Positions 43,923 through 53,603 of a stretch of DNA of 64,000 nt are shown here, piece by piece. Each line of letters starts with the position of its first letter. Within the stretch, counting starts at the first letter, position 1. The position numbers were made by a program, and so were the translations under genes. Origin of the DNA: Endobacter medicaginis (GTDB lineage: Bacteria > Pseudomonadota > Alphaproteobacteria > Acetobacterales > Acetobacteraceae); NCBI RefSeq assembly GCF_014192375.1, contig NZ_JACHXV010000010.1, positions 40,234 to 104,233 of the forward strand, written 5' to 3'. The notes beneath the pieces are model-generated. The model saw nothing but the letters and a program-made list of their open reading frames with translations. It made no database searches and was not told the DNA's origin.

Positions 43923-46900
43923 ATGTCAGAGACTGCCTTCTCCGCACCGCAAGCCGATCTCCAGTCCGCGCAGCCGGACACCCCTGTATGGTCGCGGTTC
44001 GACGCGGAGTGGTATCTGTCCAGCTACCCCGAAGTGGTCGAGGCCATGGCGGAACTCGGCATCGGCGATGTCGAGACCTACTATCGCGAGCACGGCGCGA
44101 AGTTGCTGCATTCACCGAACCGGTATTTCGACGAGAAATACTACATGGGCATGAACCGCGACGTGGCGGATGCCGTCGCCAACGGTCTCGTTCCATCCGG
44201 CTTCGTCCATTACTGCAATGACGGATATCGTGAATCGATCCGGCCGCCGCACTGGCTGTTCGACGAGCGTTACTACCTGAAATACAATCGCGACCTCAAC
44301 CAGCGCGTGATCGCGCAAAGTGGCGCCAAGAACGGCTACGACCATTACCTGCGTATCGGCGATGCCGAGCACCGCAACGGGCACTGGTTCTTCGATGGCG
44401 CCGTCTATCTGCTCAATTCGACCCAGTCGCTGCTGCGGCCTGATCGGGGTGGTGCGTTCATGCAGTATCTGCATGACGACACCGAGACCGGCGCCAATGC
44501 CCGCGTCTCGTGGTATTTCGACCCGGACTGGTATCAGCAGACCTATCCCGAAGTACGCGAGCTGGTGGCAAGCGGCGCGTATCTGTCGCCGCTGCACCAT
44601 TACCTGTGCAACCCGACGCCGCAGGCCTATCTGCCCTGCGCCTGGTTCAGCGAGGAATATTACGCGGCAACCTATCCCGACGTGCAGGTTGCGGTGGATA
44701 ACGGGGTGTTCCGCAACAACTACGAACACTTCATCCGCCACGGCGCCGCCGAGCGCCGCGCGCCCGCCCAGGGCATCGATCTGCTAAAATATTATCTCGG
44801 TGGCTCGGTGCGCATCGATCTCGAGGGCGGCGCCTTCCGCGACGCGTTCGCCCACTGGATCGCCCGGCGCCCGCCCGGCGGGCATGGCAGCGACAAGGTG
44901 GCGGTGCCGGACGAAAAGCAGACCAAGCACCTGTTCGCGGTCGCCGCCGACAACCTGCTGCCGCAGCTCGCCCACACCACGCTCGACTTCACCCTGCGCG
45001 GTCCGGCTGAAATCAGCGTCATCGTTGTGCTGTTCAACAAGTTTCCGCTGACGATGCTGGCGCTTGCCTCGTTGCGCTCCAACTACCCGGGCAATATCGA
45101 GCTGATCATCGTCGACAACAAATCCTATGACGACACGCGCCATCTCGAACGCTACGTCCGCGGCGCGCATATCATCCACAACCGCTACAACGCCGGCTTC
45201 GTCGAGGCGTGCAACCGCGCCCTCGACTTCGTCACCGGCCCGGCAGTGCTGTATCTCAACAACGACCTCCAGATCGGGCTGAACGCGGTGGCGCTGTCGT
45301 TGCGGCGGCTGTTCAGCGAACCCAATATCGGCGCCGTCGGCACCAAGCTGATCCGCACCAATGGCATGCTCCAGGAAGGCGGCAGCATCATCTGGCGCGA
45401 CGGCTCGACCTTCGGCTATCTGCGCGATGCCGACCCCAACATTCCGGAAGCCAATTTCGTCCGCGACGTGGATTTCTGCTCCGGCGCCTTCCTGCTGGTG
45501 CGCACCGAGCTGGTGCGTCAGCTCGGCGGCTTCGATGTCGACTACAAGCCGGCCTATTACGAGGAGGCCGACATGTGCGTCCGCCTGCGCAAGGCGGGGT
45601 ATCGGATCGTCTACGACCCGGCCCTGGTGGTGCAGCATTTCGAATACGGCTCGGCCAGCTCCGCCGCCTCGACGCGGCTGATGCTGCGCAACCACGGCAT
45701 CTTCCAGCGCAAGCATCGCGACTGGCTGCGTTACCAGCACCCGCCGCGGGCGCGCAACGCGCTGTTCGCCCGCACCGCGCGCAATGGCCAGAAGCGCATC
45801 CTGCTGATCGAGGACCGGGTGCCGCTGCGTCATCTCGGCGCGGGCTATGTGCGCTCCAACGACATCGTGCGCACCATGGCTTCGCTCGGCCATCTGGTGA
45901 CGGTGTTCCCGATCTACAAATCGCCCACCACCTTCATCAACATCTACCGCGACTTCCCCGACACGGTGGAGGTGATCTACGACCGCGATCAGGATGACCT
46001 GCCGGACTTCATCGAGAGCCGCGCCGGTTATTACGACGTCGTCTGGGTCGGCCGGACGCATAACCTCGAGCGGCTGCTCGGCGTGCTGTCGGACAACTCG
46101 ACCGCGCTGCCCGCGCATGGCTTCGTCCTCGACACCGAGGCGATCGCCGCACCGCGCAGCGCCGAGCGCGATCGCGTGCTCGGCATCGCCTCGAAGGAGC
46201 CGATGGAGACCGCACTGCGTCGCGAACTCGACTGCGCCTATTTCTGCCAGAAGATCATCGCGGTGAACGAGCGCGACGCCACCCTGATCCGCCGCGTCGG
46301 GTTCGACAACGTCGCCGTGCTGGGCCACATGAAGGAACCGCAGGCGACGTTCAGCCCGTTCAGCGCGCGCCGCGACATGTTGTTTCTGGGCGCGCTGCAC
46401 GATCCGGGCTCGCCCAACCATGACAGCCTCGAATGGTTCGTCGAGCACGTACTGCCGCTGGTCGACGGCCGGCTGCCACCGGATGTGCGCTTCAACGTCG
46501 CCGGCTTCATCAACCCCAGCGTGGACCTGTCACCGCTGACCGCCAATCCGCGCGTCAACCTGATCGGCCCTGTCGACGATCTCGAGGCGCTGTATGACGC
46601 ACACCGGATCTTCGTCGCCCCCACGCGGTTCGCCGGCGGCATTCCGTTCAAGGTACACGAGGCGTCGTCGTACGGCCTGCCGATCGTCGCCACACAGCTT
46701 CTGTGCAGCCAGGTCGGCTGGTCGGACCGGGTGGAAATCATGTCCGGCGGCACCGACAACCCGGCCCAGTTCGCCGACCGTATCGTCGAGCTCTACACCG
46801 ATCGCGAGCGCTGGATCTCGGTGCGCCATAATGCATTGGTACGCCTCGAGCGCGAGAACAGCCGTGCCGAATACCGCCACGCGCTCGGTGCGATCATCAA

Positions 46901-46943
46901 CGATGTAATTTCCCACGTCGCTCTCGACGTCCCCGCCAACTGA
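43923..46943 (+). CDS. Large glycosyltransferase (repeats + GT2 + GT4-like domains)
   Basis: A 1006-residue protein with three parts. Residues about 26-285 hold six repeats of 42-44 residues, each beginning Phe-Asp-x-x-Tyr/Trp-Tyr and usually containing YPDV or NRDV (phenylalanines at about 26, 69, 113, 157, 199, 242; the fourth is degenerate). Residues about 363-600 are a GT2 domain (ISVIVVLFNKFP, IIVDNKSYDDT, YLNNDLQIG, and YEEADMCVRLRKAGYRIVYDP, like rhamnosyltransferases). Residues about 640-990 are a GT4-like second transferase (FVAPTRFAGGIPFKVHEASSYGLPIVAT). No signal peptide is seen. It probably builds a surface polysaccharide. Confidence 0.85.
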   Translation: MSETAFSAPQADLQSAQPDTPVWSRFDAEWYLSSYPEVVEAMAELGIGDVETYYREHGAKLLHSPNRYFDEKYYMGMNRDVADAVANGLVPSGFVHYCNDGYRESIRPPHWLFDERYYLKYNRDLNQRVIAQSGAKNGYDHYLRIGDAEHRNGHWFFDGAVYLLNSTQSLLRPDRGGAFMQYLHDDTETGANARVSWYFDPDWYQQTYPEVRELVASGAYLSPLHHYLCNPTPQAYLPCAWFSEEYYAATYPDVQVAVDNGVFRNNYEHFIRHGAAERRAPAQGIDLLKYYLGGSVRIDLEGGAFRDAFAHWIARRPPGGHGSDKVAVPDEKQTKHLFAVAADNLLPQLAHTTLDFTLRGPAEISVIVVLFNKFPLTMLALASLRSNYPGNIELIIVDNKSYDDTRHLERYVRGAHIIHNRYNAGFVEACNRALDFVTGPAVLYLNNDLQIGLNAVALSLRRLFSEPNIGAVGTKLIRTNGMLQEGGSIIWRDGSTFGYLRDADPNIPEANFVRDVDFCSGAFLLVRTELVRQLGGFDVDYKPAYYEEADMCVRLRKAGYRIVYDPALVVQHFEYGSASSAASTRLMLRNHGIFQRKHRDWLRYQHPPRARNALFARTARNGQKRILLIEDRVPLRHLGAGYVRSNDIVRTMASLGHLVTVFPIYKSPTTFINIYRDFPDTVEVIYDRDQDDLPDFIESRAGYYDVVWVGRTHNLERLLGVLSDNSTALPAHGFVLDTEAIAAPRSAERDRVLGIASKEPMETALRRELDCAYFCQKIIAVNERDATLIRRVGFDNVAVLGHMKEPQATFSPFSARRDMLFLGALHDPGSPNHDSLEWFVEHVLPLVDGRLPPDVRFNVAGFINPSVDLSPLTANPRVNLIGPVDDLEALYDAHRIFVAPTRFAGGIPFKVHEASSYGLPIVATQLLCSQVGWSDRVEIMSGGTDNPAQFADRIVELYTDRERWISVRHNALVRLERENSRAEYRHALGAIINDVISHVALDVPAN

Positions 46944-46960
46944 ACACGAGACCCATCGAC

Positions 46961-48385
46961 TTGCCCGACACCCTGCCTGCCCGCATTGGCGACGCCCTCC
47001 GCGCTGCCGATGCGGGCCTCGATGCCAGCCTTGAGCGTCTGTTCAACCTGCTGCGCATCCCGTCGATCTCCACCCAGCCCGCCCATGCCGGCGACTGCCG
47101 CGCCGCGGCGCAGTGGCTCGCAGGCGAACTGACCGGGCTCGGACTCGATGCCAGCCTGCGCGAGACGGCCGGCCACCCGATCGTGGTGGCACATGCACCT
47201 GGCGGCGGCCCGGACGACCACCGCCCGCACGTGCTGTTCTACGGCCATTACGACGTGCAGCCGGTCGATCCGCTGTCGCTGTGGCACAGCCCGCCCTTCG
47301 AGCCGAAATTCGAGGGCGAAGGCGACGCCCGCCGGGTGGTCGCGCGCGGGGCCTCCGACGACAAGGGTCAGGTGCTGACCTTCGTCGAGGCGCTGCGTGC
47401 GCTGCGCGAGACCGGTCTCGAGCTGCCGGTGCGCGTCAGCCTGCTGATCGAGGGCGAGGAGGAGAGCGGCGGTGCCAACCTGCCCGGCTTCCTCGCCGAC
47501 AACGCCGAAGAGCTCGCCTGCGACGTCGCGCTGATCTGCGACACCGACATGCTGCCCGGCCGGGTGCCGGCGATCTGCGCGATGCTGCGCGGGCTGGTCG
47601 GCGAGGAGGTGGTGCTGCGCGCCGCCGACCGCGACCTGCATTCCGGCATGTTCGGCAATGCGGCGGCCAACCCGATCGCCATTCTCGCCCGTATCCTCGC
47701 CGATCTGCGCGACGCGGACGGCCGCGTCACCCTGACGGGTTTCTATGACGGCGTGCCGGTGATCCCCGAGGCGCTGCGTGCGCAATGGGCGACTCTCGGC
47801 CTCGACGACGATGCAGCGATGCTGTCGCCCTATGGTCTGAGCCAGGCTGCCGGCGAGCGCGGCTTCTCGGCGATGGAGCAGGTCTGGGTGCGGCCGTCCT
47901 GCGAGATCAACGGCATCTCCGGCGGCTATACCGGCGACGGGTTCAAGACCGTGCTGCCGGCGGAGGCGATGGCCAAGGTTTCGTTCCGGCTGGTCGGCAC
48001 CCAGGATCCGGACGCGATCCGGAGCGCCTTCCGAAAGCACGTCACCGACCGGCTGCCGCCGGACGTCACCGCCACCTTCCACCCGCATGGCGGCTCGCGC
48101 GCGGTGTCGCTGCCGCTGGACGGGCCGTGGCTGCGCGCCGCCCTCGCCGCACTCGGCGAGGAATGGGGCCACAAGGCCGCGGTGGTCGCCTCCGGCGGCT
48201 CGATCCCGGTCGCCACCCTTCTGCTCGACACGCTCGGGGTGGAGACGCTGCTGATCGGCTTTGCCCGCGCCGATGACCGCATCCACTCGCCGAACGAGAA
48301 ATACGATGTCGACAGCTTCCACCATGGCATCCGCTCCTGGATCCGCGTGCTCGCGGCCCTCGGCACGGTGAAGGCCGACGCATGA
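46961..48385 (+). CDS. M20 family metallopeptidase (dipeptidase type)
   Basis: A 474-residue zinc peptidase. The metal ligands and catalytic residues are in [10 protein letters not shown] (His, Asp about 90-99), RGASDDKG (about 128-135), and the general base pair in IEGEEESGG (about 165-173); DLHSGMFGN marks the dimerisation lid. It resembles carnosinase-like dipeptidases. The TTG start (46961) is accepted because it gives the standard N-terminus, though the ribosome site is weak. The stop overlaps folD by ATGA. Confidence 0.9.
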   Translation: MPDTLPARIGDALRAADAGLDASLERLFNLLRIPSISTQPAHAGDCRAAAQWLAGELTGLGLDASLRETAGHPIVVAHAPGGGPDDHRPHVLFYGHYDVQPVDPLSLWHSPPFEPKFEGEGDARRVVARGASDDKGQVLTFVEALRALRETGLELPVRVSLLIEGEEESGGANLPGFLADNAEELACDVALICDTDMLPGRVPAICAMLRGLVGEEVVLRAADRDLHSGMFGNAAANPIAILARILADLRDADGRVTLTGFYDGVPVIPEALRAQWATLGLDDDAAMLSPYGLSQAAGERGFSAMEQVWVRPSCEINGISGGYTGDGFKTVLPAEAMAKVSFRLVGTQDPDAIRSAFRKHVTDRLPPDVTATFHPHGGSRAVSLPLDGPWLRAALAALGEEWGHKAAVVASGGSIPVATLLLDTLGVETLLIGFARADDRIHSPNEKYDVDSFHHGIRSWIRVLAALGTVKADA

Positions 48386-49275
48386 CACGCATCGACACGC
48401 AGCGCATCGACGGCAAGGCGGCGGCAGCCGCGCTGAGCGCGGAAACGGCGGCGAAGGTCACCGAATGGACCGCCTCCGGCCACCGGCGGCCCGCACTCGC
48501 CGTGGTGCTGGTCGGTGAGGACCCAGCCTCCCAGGTCTATGTGCGCAACAAGCAGCGTCAGACCGAGGCGGTGGGGATGCGCTCGATCGGTCACCACCTG
48601 CCGGCCGATATCGACCAGGCCGCCCTGCTGCACCTGGTGGCCGAGCTCAATGCCGATCCCGAGGTGGACGGCATCCTCGTGCAGCTGCCACTGCCGAAGC
48701 ATATCGACACCGCCCGGGTGATCGCCGCGATCGACCCGGACAAGGACGTCGACGGGCTGCATGTGGTCAATGCCGGGCGGCTGGCGAACGGGCTGGCGGG
48801 TCTGGTGCCCTGCACGCCGCTGGGCTGCCTGATCCTGCTGGAGCAGACCCTCGGCCGCGAAGCCCTGCGCGGCGCGAATGCGCTGGTGATCGGCCGCTCG
48901 ATCCTGGTCGGCAAGCCGGTCGCGCAATTGCTGCTGGGTGCGAACTGCACCGTCACCATCGCCCATGGCAGCACCCGCGACCTGCCGGATGCGGTACGTG
49001 CCGCCGACATCGTGGTCGCCGCGGTGGGCCGGCCGAAGCTGATCGCGGGCGGCTGGCTGAAGCCGGGGGCGACGGTGATCGATGTCGGCATCAACCGCGT
49101 CGAGACCCCAGCCGGCAAGAGCCAGCTCGTCGGCGACGTGGATTACGAATCCGCACAAGGCATCGCCGCCCATATCACTCCGGTGCCGGGCGGCGTCGGG
49201 CCGATGACCATCGCCTGCCTACTGGCGAACACGCTCAAGGCCGCCGAGCTGCGCCGGGCGCGACTGCTGGCCTAG
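48382..49275 (+). CDS. folD: Methylenetetrahydrofolate dehydrogenase/cyclohydrolase
   Basis: A 297-residue bifunctional enzyme that interconverts 5,10-methylene- and 10-formyl-tetrahydrofolate with NADP. Family markers are [19 protein letters not shown] (Tyr and catalytic Lys about 50-57), [37 protein letters not shown] (cofactor site), and the final [18 protein letters not shown]. It starts inside the last codons of the M20 gene. Together with gcvP at the window's start it belongs to one-carbon metabolism, but the two are far apart. Confidence 0.97.
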   Translation: MTRIDTQRIDGKAAAAALSAETAAKVTEWTASGHRRPALAVVLVGEDPASQVYVRNKQRQTEAVGMRSIGHHLPADIDQAALLHLVAELNADPEVDGILVQLPLPKHIDTARVIAAIDPDKDVDGLHVVNAGRLANGLAGLVPCTPLGCLILLEQTLGREALRGANALVIGRSILVGKPVAQLLLGANCTVTIAHGSTRDLPDAVRAADIVVAAVGRPKLIAGGWLKPGATVIDVGINRVETPAGKSQLVGDVDYESAQGIAAHITPVPGGVGPMTIACLLANTLKAAELRRARLLA

Positions 49276-49321
49276 CCGCGCAGACGGCTCGGCCAGCAAG
49301 CGACAGCTGCCGAGATCGCCG

Positions 49322-50248
49322 TCACCTCGCGACCCCGAACGTCTGCGCATAAAGCGTCAGGATCGCGCGGGCATCGACGCCGATGCAGACCGTGCACGGC
49401 CCGGGCCCTTCCGTGAGCACGGTACGGCCGTCGAACGCGCCCTCGCAGACGACGCGGACCGTGCCGCGGCGGGTCTCGAACAGATCGGGACGCATCGCGA
49501 CGGCCACGGCGAGGAAATCATGGCCGTAGATGCCGTCGATGCCGACCCGCTCGCGATGGAAGCGCTGGTAGAAGCGGGAGATGTCGCGCAGGAACGCCCC
49601 GTCCGCACCGCCGCGTTCGCCGAGCCGGTCGAGGAAGCCGGCGTCGAGGATCACCTCCTCGGTCACGTCGAGACCGACGATGGTGACGGGCCAGCCGGCC
49701 GTGAACACCGCATCCGCCGCCTCCGGGTCGCCGGAGATGTTGGCCTCGGCATGCGGGCGCACGTTGCCGGTATGGCCGCTGAAGCCGAACGCGCCGCCCA
49801 TCACCACCACACCCCGGGCGATAGAGACGATCTCGGGGGCGGTGCGCAGGGCGAGGGCGAGGTTGGTCAGCCGTCCGACCGCGATCAGCGTGATCGCTCC
49901 CGGTCGGGCGCGCAGAGCGTCGATGATGAAGTGATGCGCCGGCCGCGGATCGAGCCCCTCGAACGGACCATCCGGCAGGACGATGTCGCCGAGCCCGTTG
50001 GCGCCATGCACATGCAGCGCTTCTTCGTCGCCGCGCCCGCGCAGCGTATCGGCCGCCCCCTTCGCGACCGGGGCGGCGAGACCGAAGCGCTGGCGCAGGA
50101 CCAGCGCGTTGCGGGTGACGGTCTCGATCCGCGCATTGCCGAGCACGGTGGTGATGCCGCGCAGGTCGAATTCCGGCCGTCGGGCGAGGAAGGCCAGCGC
50201 CATCGCATCGTCGATGCCCGGATCGGTGTCGAAGATGGTCTCGATCAT
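49322..50248 (-). CDS. Nucleoside hydrolase (IUNH family)
   Basis: A 308-residue N-ribosylhydrolase. The calcium-binding signature IFDTDPGIDDAMAL sits at residues 5-18, with DxDPGxDD intact. VVMGGAFGFSGHTGNV and AEANISGDPEAADAVF are the further active-site loops, and YGHDFLAVAVA contains the C-terminal His and Asp. It splits nucleosides to ribose and base; the preferred base is not clear from sequence. The ATG at 50248 shares ATGA with the stop of the S9 peptidase gene, so both are translated together. Confidence 0.92.
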   Translation of the reverse strand: MIETIFDTDPGIDDAMALAFLARRPEFDLRGITTVLGNARIETVTRNALVLRQRFGLAAPVAKGAADTLRGRGDEEALHVHGANGLGDIVLPDGPFEGLDPRPAHHFIIDALRARPGAITLIAVGRLTNLALALRTAPEIVSIARGVVVMGGAFGFSGHTGNVRPHAEANISGDPEAADAVFTAGWPVTIVGLDVTEEVILDAGFLDRLGERGGADGAFLRDISRFYQRFHRERVGIDGIYGHDFLAVAVAMRPDLFETRRGTVRVVCEGAFDGRTVLTEGPGPCTVCIGVDARAILTLYAQTFGVAR

Positions 50249-52275
50249 TTCGCCACCTTCAGCCAGCGGTCGAACCAGGCCAGCGTGCGTTTGCGGGCAT
50301 CCTCGCGATCGGCGGCACTCGCCATGCCGTGACCCTGGCCCGGATAGACGACGAAGGAGACCGGCACGCCGAGCGTGTGCAGAGCGTGGTAGAACTCTTG
50401 GCTCTGCGGCATCGGACATTCGACATCCGCGCCGCCCACGTAGATGAAAGTCGGGGTCTTCACCTGCCGCACGAAGGCGATCGGCGAGGATTTCGCGTAG
50501 ATCGCCGGGTCGTCATAGACCGAGGCGCCGAAGAACGGGATCATCCAGCCGTCGATGCCGTTCTCACCATAATAGGACTGCCAGTCCGAAACGCCGGCTC
50601 CGGCGACGGCAGCCTTGAAGCGGTCGGTCTGCGTGACCGTCCACATCGTCATGTAACCGCCATAGGAATAGCCCATCACCCCGAGCCGATCCGGATCGGC
50701 TCCGGCCTGCCGGATGGCGGTATCGACGCCGGCAAGGATGTCGCGCAGGTCGCCATGGCCGAAATCGCGCCGGTTGGCCCGCGCGAAGGCCTCGCCCTGG
50801 CCGAAGCTGCCACGAGGGTTGGGGGCGAGGATCATGTAGCCGGCGTCGAGCAGGGCGGCATCCTCGCCATTGCGGTCGATGGCGCGCGGGGTGCTGGCGG
50901 CCGACGGCCCGCCATGGATCGACACGATCAGCGGATGCCTGATCTTCGGGTCGAGATCCTTCGGCGCCAGCAACCAGCCCTGCACGTCGAAGCCGTCGCT
51001 GTGCCAGCTCAGGCTGCGCGCTGTGTAGGGCAGCGGGGCGAGGGCGGCATTGGCGTCGGTGATCGCCCGCCAGTGGTGATCGGCATCGAGGCGCGCGATC
51101 TCCGGTCGGGTGGTGAAATCCTCGCGCGCGGCGAGGATGGTGCCGCCCCCGCAGGCGAGTGCGCGAAGCCCGTCGGGGCCGGAGGCGAGCTGGCGCGTCG
51201 GGCTGGCATGGCCGGCCGTGGGGTCCGCCCCCGGTTCGAAGCGCAGGATCTGCGTATTGGCGCCGGACAGCGCGGAGGCGGTGAGCAGTTCGGGGTTCTC
51301 TGCGCAGCCGCCACGCAGGCCGGTCATGGTCAGATGGCTGCCTTGCGTCTGGTTCACCGGACTGCCGGGATGATCGAGCGACAGCGTGTAGAGATCGCCG
51401 CCCGTCGAACCGAAATCGCTCATGAGGCCGCCGATCACCGACACGGTTCGCGCATCGGCCGACACCACCGGATCGGCGAGCTGCACGCTGGGCGGCGGCG
51501 CCCATAGCACCGAGGTCGTCCCCTGCGGGCCGATGCGCAGCAATTTGGCGATCCACCAGTTGTTGTCGCCATTGCCTGGCGCGGCGGTGGCCACGAAGCC
51601 GCTCTCGCCACCCTTCGGATCGACCACCCAGTCATACTGATAGACGTAGAGATGGTCCGGCGAGCGCCAGGTCAGCGTGCCGGCCGCCACCGTGGCGATT
51701 CGCTGCTCGTCCTCGGTCTCGCCGATCTCGCCCGACAGCGCGGCCGCGGCCTGGGTGGCGCCGGGCAGCTTGTGGGCGCCGGCGGTGGCGAGGACGGCGA
51801 GCGTGCCGTCGGGCGCATAGCGCGGATCGGCGAGCGTGCCGTCGAAATCGAGCAGCAGTTTCGGCGCAGCCCCCTCTCCCGTGGCCTGCACGGTGGTCTC
51901 GTAGAGGAACTGATGCGCGCTGCCGGGCTTGCGCAGCACGAAGGCGAGGCGCTTGCCGTCACGGGAGAAGGCGGGATCGGCAGGGCGGCAGGCCGCCCCG
52001 GCACAGGGCAGGGCGAGCGGATGCAGGGTGGCGAGCCCGTCGGCCGGCAGTGCCGCAAGGGCGAGCTGGGTGATCGGCTCCACCCCGGCCGCGGCCGGCA
52101 GCAGGCGGATGGCGGCGAAACCGCGGCCATCCGGCGCAACGGTCAGCGCGCGCACGGCGGTCTCGCCGGCGGCGGGGGCGGCATGGGCGCAACCGATCAG
52201 CCCCGCAACGGCGGCAAGCGCGAGGGCGGCGTGGCGAAACGGGGCTGGCACCCCGGCGGACGGCAGAACGGTCAT
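50245..52275 (-). CDS. S9 family prolyl oligopeptidase, probable lipoprotein
   Basis: A 676-residue exported serine peptidase. The signal segment ends in LIGC (Cys29), a usable lipobox, so it may be membrane-anchored. A seven-bladed propeller (about 40-420) precedes the catalytic alpha/beta domain: Ser in GYSYGGYMTMW (about 535), Asp in GGADVECPMPQS (about 615), His in GQGHGM (about 650). This is the acylaminoacyl-peptidase/DPP-like layout. The start (ATG 52275) gives the best leader. Confidence 0.9.
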   Translation of the reverse strand: MTVLPSAGVPAPFRHAALALAAVAGLIGCAHAAPAAGETAVRALTVAPDGRGFAAIRLLPAAAGVEPITQLALAALPADGLATLHPLALPCAGAACRPADPAFSRDGKRLAFVLRKPGSAHQFLYETTVQATGEGAAPKLLLDFDGTLADPRYAPDGTLAVLATAGAHKLPGATQAAAALSGEIGETEDEQRIATVAAGTLTWRSPDHLYVYQYDWVVDPKGGESGFVATAAPGNGDNNWWIAKLLRIGPQGTTSVLWAPPPSVQLADPVVSADARTVSVIGGLMSDFGSTGGDLYTLSLDHPGSPVNQTQGSHLTMTGLRGGCAENPELLTASALSGANTQILRFEPGADPTAGHASPTRQLASGPDGLRALACGGGTILAAREDFTTRPEIARLDADHHWRAITDANAALAPLPYTARSLSWHSDGFDVQGWLLAPKDLDPKIRHPLIVSIHGGPSAASTPRAIDRNGEDAALLDAGYMILAPNPRGSFGQGEAFARANRRDFGHGDLRDILAGVDTAIRQAGADPDRLGVMGYSYGGYMTMWTVTQTDRFKAAVAGAGVSDWQSYYGENGIDGWMIPFFGASVYDDPAIYAKSSPIAFVRQVKTPTFIYVGGADVECPMPQSQEFYHALHTLGVPVSFVVYPGQGHGMASAADREDARKRTLAWFDRWLKVAK

Positions 52276-52347
52276 CGGATCCCCACATGGACGGGCCGCC
52301 ATGGTGCGCGCGCACAGGATTTTGTCCATCCGGTCAGGAGGGGTAGG

Positions 52348-53322
52348 ATGCGATCCCGTCTTCGATCCCCTCTTTTTTCCGGACTGGCTGCGATGGACCG
52401 CGTTCCCACCCTCGACCTGCGCCGTCTCGACACCGATCGAGACAGCTTCGTCGCCGAACTCGGCGCGGCCTATCGCCGCTTCGGGTTCTGCTGCTTCTCG
52501 CATCACGGCATCGAGGCGGCGCGGATCGAGGCCGCCTACGAGGATTTCCGCCGCTTCTTCGCGCTGCCGGACGCGGTCAAGCGCGGCTATGCGCGCGGCG
52601 GCGGGCGTGGCTATGTCGGCTTCAAGGTGGAGACGGCCAAGACCTCGACCATCCCCGACCTCAAGGAATTCTGGCATGTCGGCCGCGACGGCGTGCCGGC
52701 CGACCATCCACGCGCCGACATCCTCACCCCCAATGTCTGGCCCGACGAGCCGGCCGGGTTCCGCGACAATGCACTCGCGCTCTATGCGACCATGGAAGCG
52801 GCCGGCCAGCGCGTGCTGTCGGCGATGGCGCTCGATCTCGGGCTGGGGAGCGGGTTCTTCGCGCCGATCACCGACATGGGGAACTCGATCCTGCGCGCCC
52901 TGCATTATCCCCCGGTGCGCCCCGAGGACCTGCCTGCGGTGCGTGCCGAGGCGCATGAGGACATCAGCCTGATCACCCTGCTGGTGGGGGCGACCGAATC
53001 CGGCCTCGAGATCCTCACCCGTGACGGAACCTGGCTGCCGATCGAGGCGCAGCCGGGCGTGCTGGTGGTCAATGTCGGCGACATGATGCAGCGACTGACC
53101 AACCACCGCTATCCCTCGACGACGCACCGGGTGGTCAATCCCGCCGGAGAGAAGGCGACCGCCAGCCGCTATTCGATGCCGTTCTTCCTCGCACCCAATA
53201 TGGACTACCTGATCCGCACCCTGCCCGGCTGCATCGATGCCGCCCACCCCGATCTCTATCCGGAGCCGATCACCGCGCAGGCCTATCTCGAGGAACGGCT
53301 GCGCGAGATCCGGCTGGCCTGA
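52348..53322 (+). CDS. 2-oxoglutarate/Fe(II) oxygenase, isopenicillin N synthase family
   Basis: About 324 residues. The DIOX_N part includes RRFGFCCFSHHGI; the jelly-roll core has the iron ligands HED (about 203-205) and His in STTHRVVNP (about 260), and the 2-oxoglutarate arginine in RYSMPFF. The family includes flavonoid- and gibberellin-type oxidases; bacterial members are mostly uncharacterised. The start at 52348 is preferred because AGGAGG lies six bases upstream; ATG 52393, 15 codons on, has no ribosome site but gives the more usual N-terminus. Confidence 0.88.
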   Translation: MRSRLRSPLFSGLAAMDRVPTLDLRRLDTDRDSFVAELGAAYRRFGFCCFSHHGIEAARIEAAYEDFRRFFALPDAVKRGYARGGGRGYVGFKVETAKTSTIPDLKEFWHVGRDGVPADHPRADILTPNVWPDEPAGFRDNALALYATMEAAGQRVLSAMALDLGLGSGFFAPITDMGNSILRALHYPPVRPEDLPAVRAEAHEDISLITLLVGATESGLEILTRDGTWLPIEAQPGVLVVNVGDMMQRLTNHRYPSTTHRVVNPAGEKATASRYSMPFFLAPNMDYLIRTLPGCIDAAHPDLYPEPITAQAYLEERLREIRLA

Positions 53323-53336
53323 ACCCGGTCGGGCCT

Positions 53337-53603
53337 TCAGCCGACCGAGACAGCCACGACCTGGCTGAGGATCATCACGTGACGCACCGCGCCCTCGCGC
53401 AGCACCAGCACGTCGCGCGTCTCCTCGGCCACAGCGACAACGCCGGTGAACTCCGCACCCCCCGACAGGGTGACGGTGATCTCGGCCTGACCGAGTTCGA
53501 CCTCGGCAAAGGCATGGGCGTGGGCCAGCAGGTCGAGAGCAAGCTTCGCAGACATATCCGGCATGATCGATCCATCGCTTCCAGGATGCCGGGGCGGCAT
53601 CAT
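53337..53603 (-). CDS. Small protein with Sm-like sequence pattern
   Basis: An 88-residue protein. The C-terminal part (ITVTLSGGAEFTGVVAVAEE, then DVLVLREG and ILSQVVAVSVG) has the spacing of an Sm/Hfq-type SH3-like barrel: strand, Gly-rich turn, Gly-Val-Val, strand, final strand. This is pattern recognition only. The ATG 53603 overlaps the stop of the SGNH gene by ATGA; a later ATG (53564, MPDMSAK) is an alternative. It is the third gene of the ACP operon and has no recognised family. Confidence 0.55.
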   Translation of the reverse strand: MMPPRHPGSDGSIMPDMSAKLALDLLAHAHAFAEVELGQAEITVTLSGGAEFTGVVAVAEETRDVLVLREGAVRHVMILSQVVAVSVG

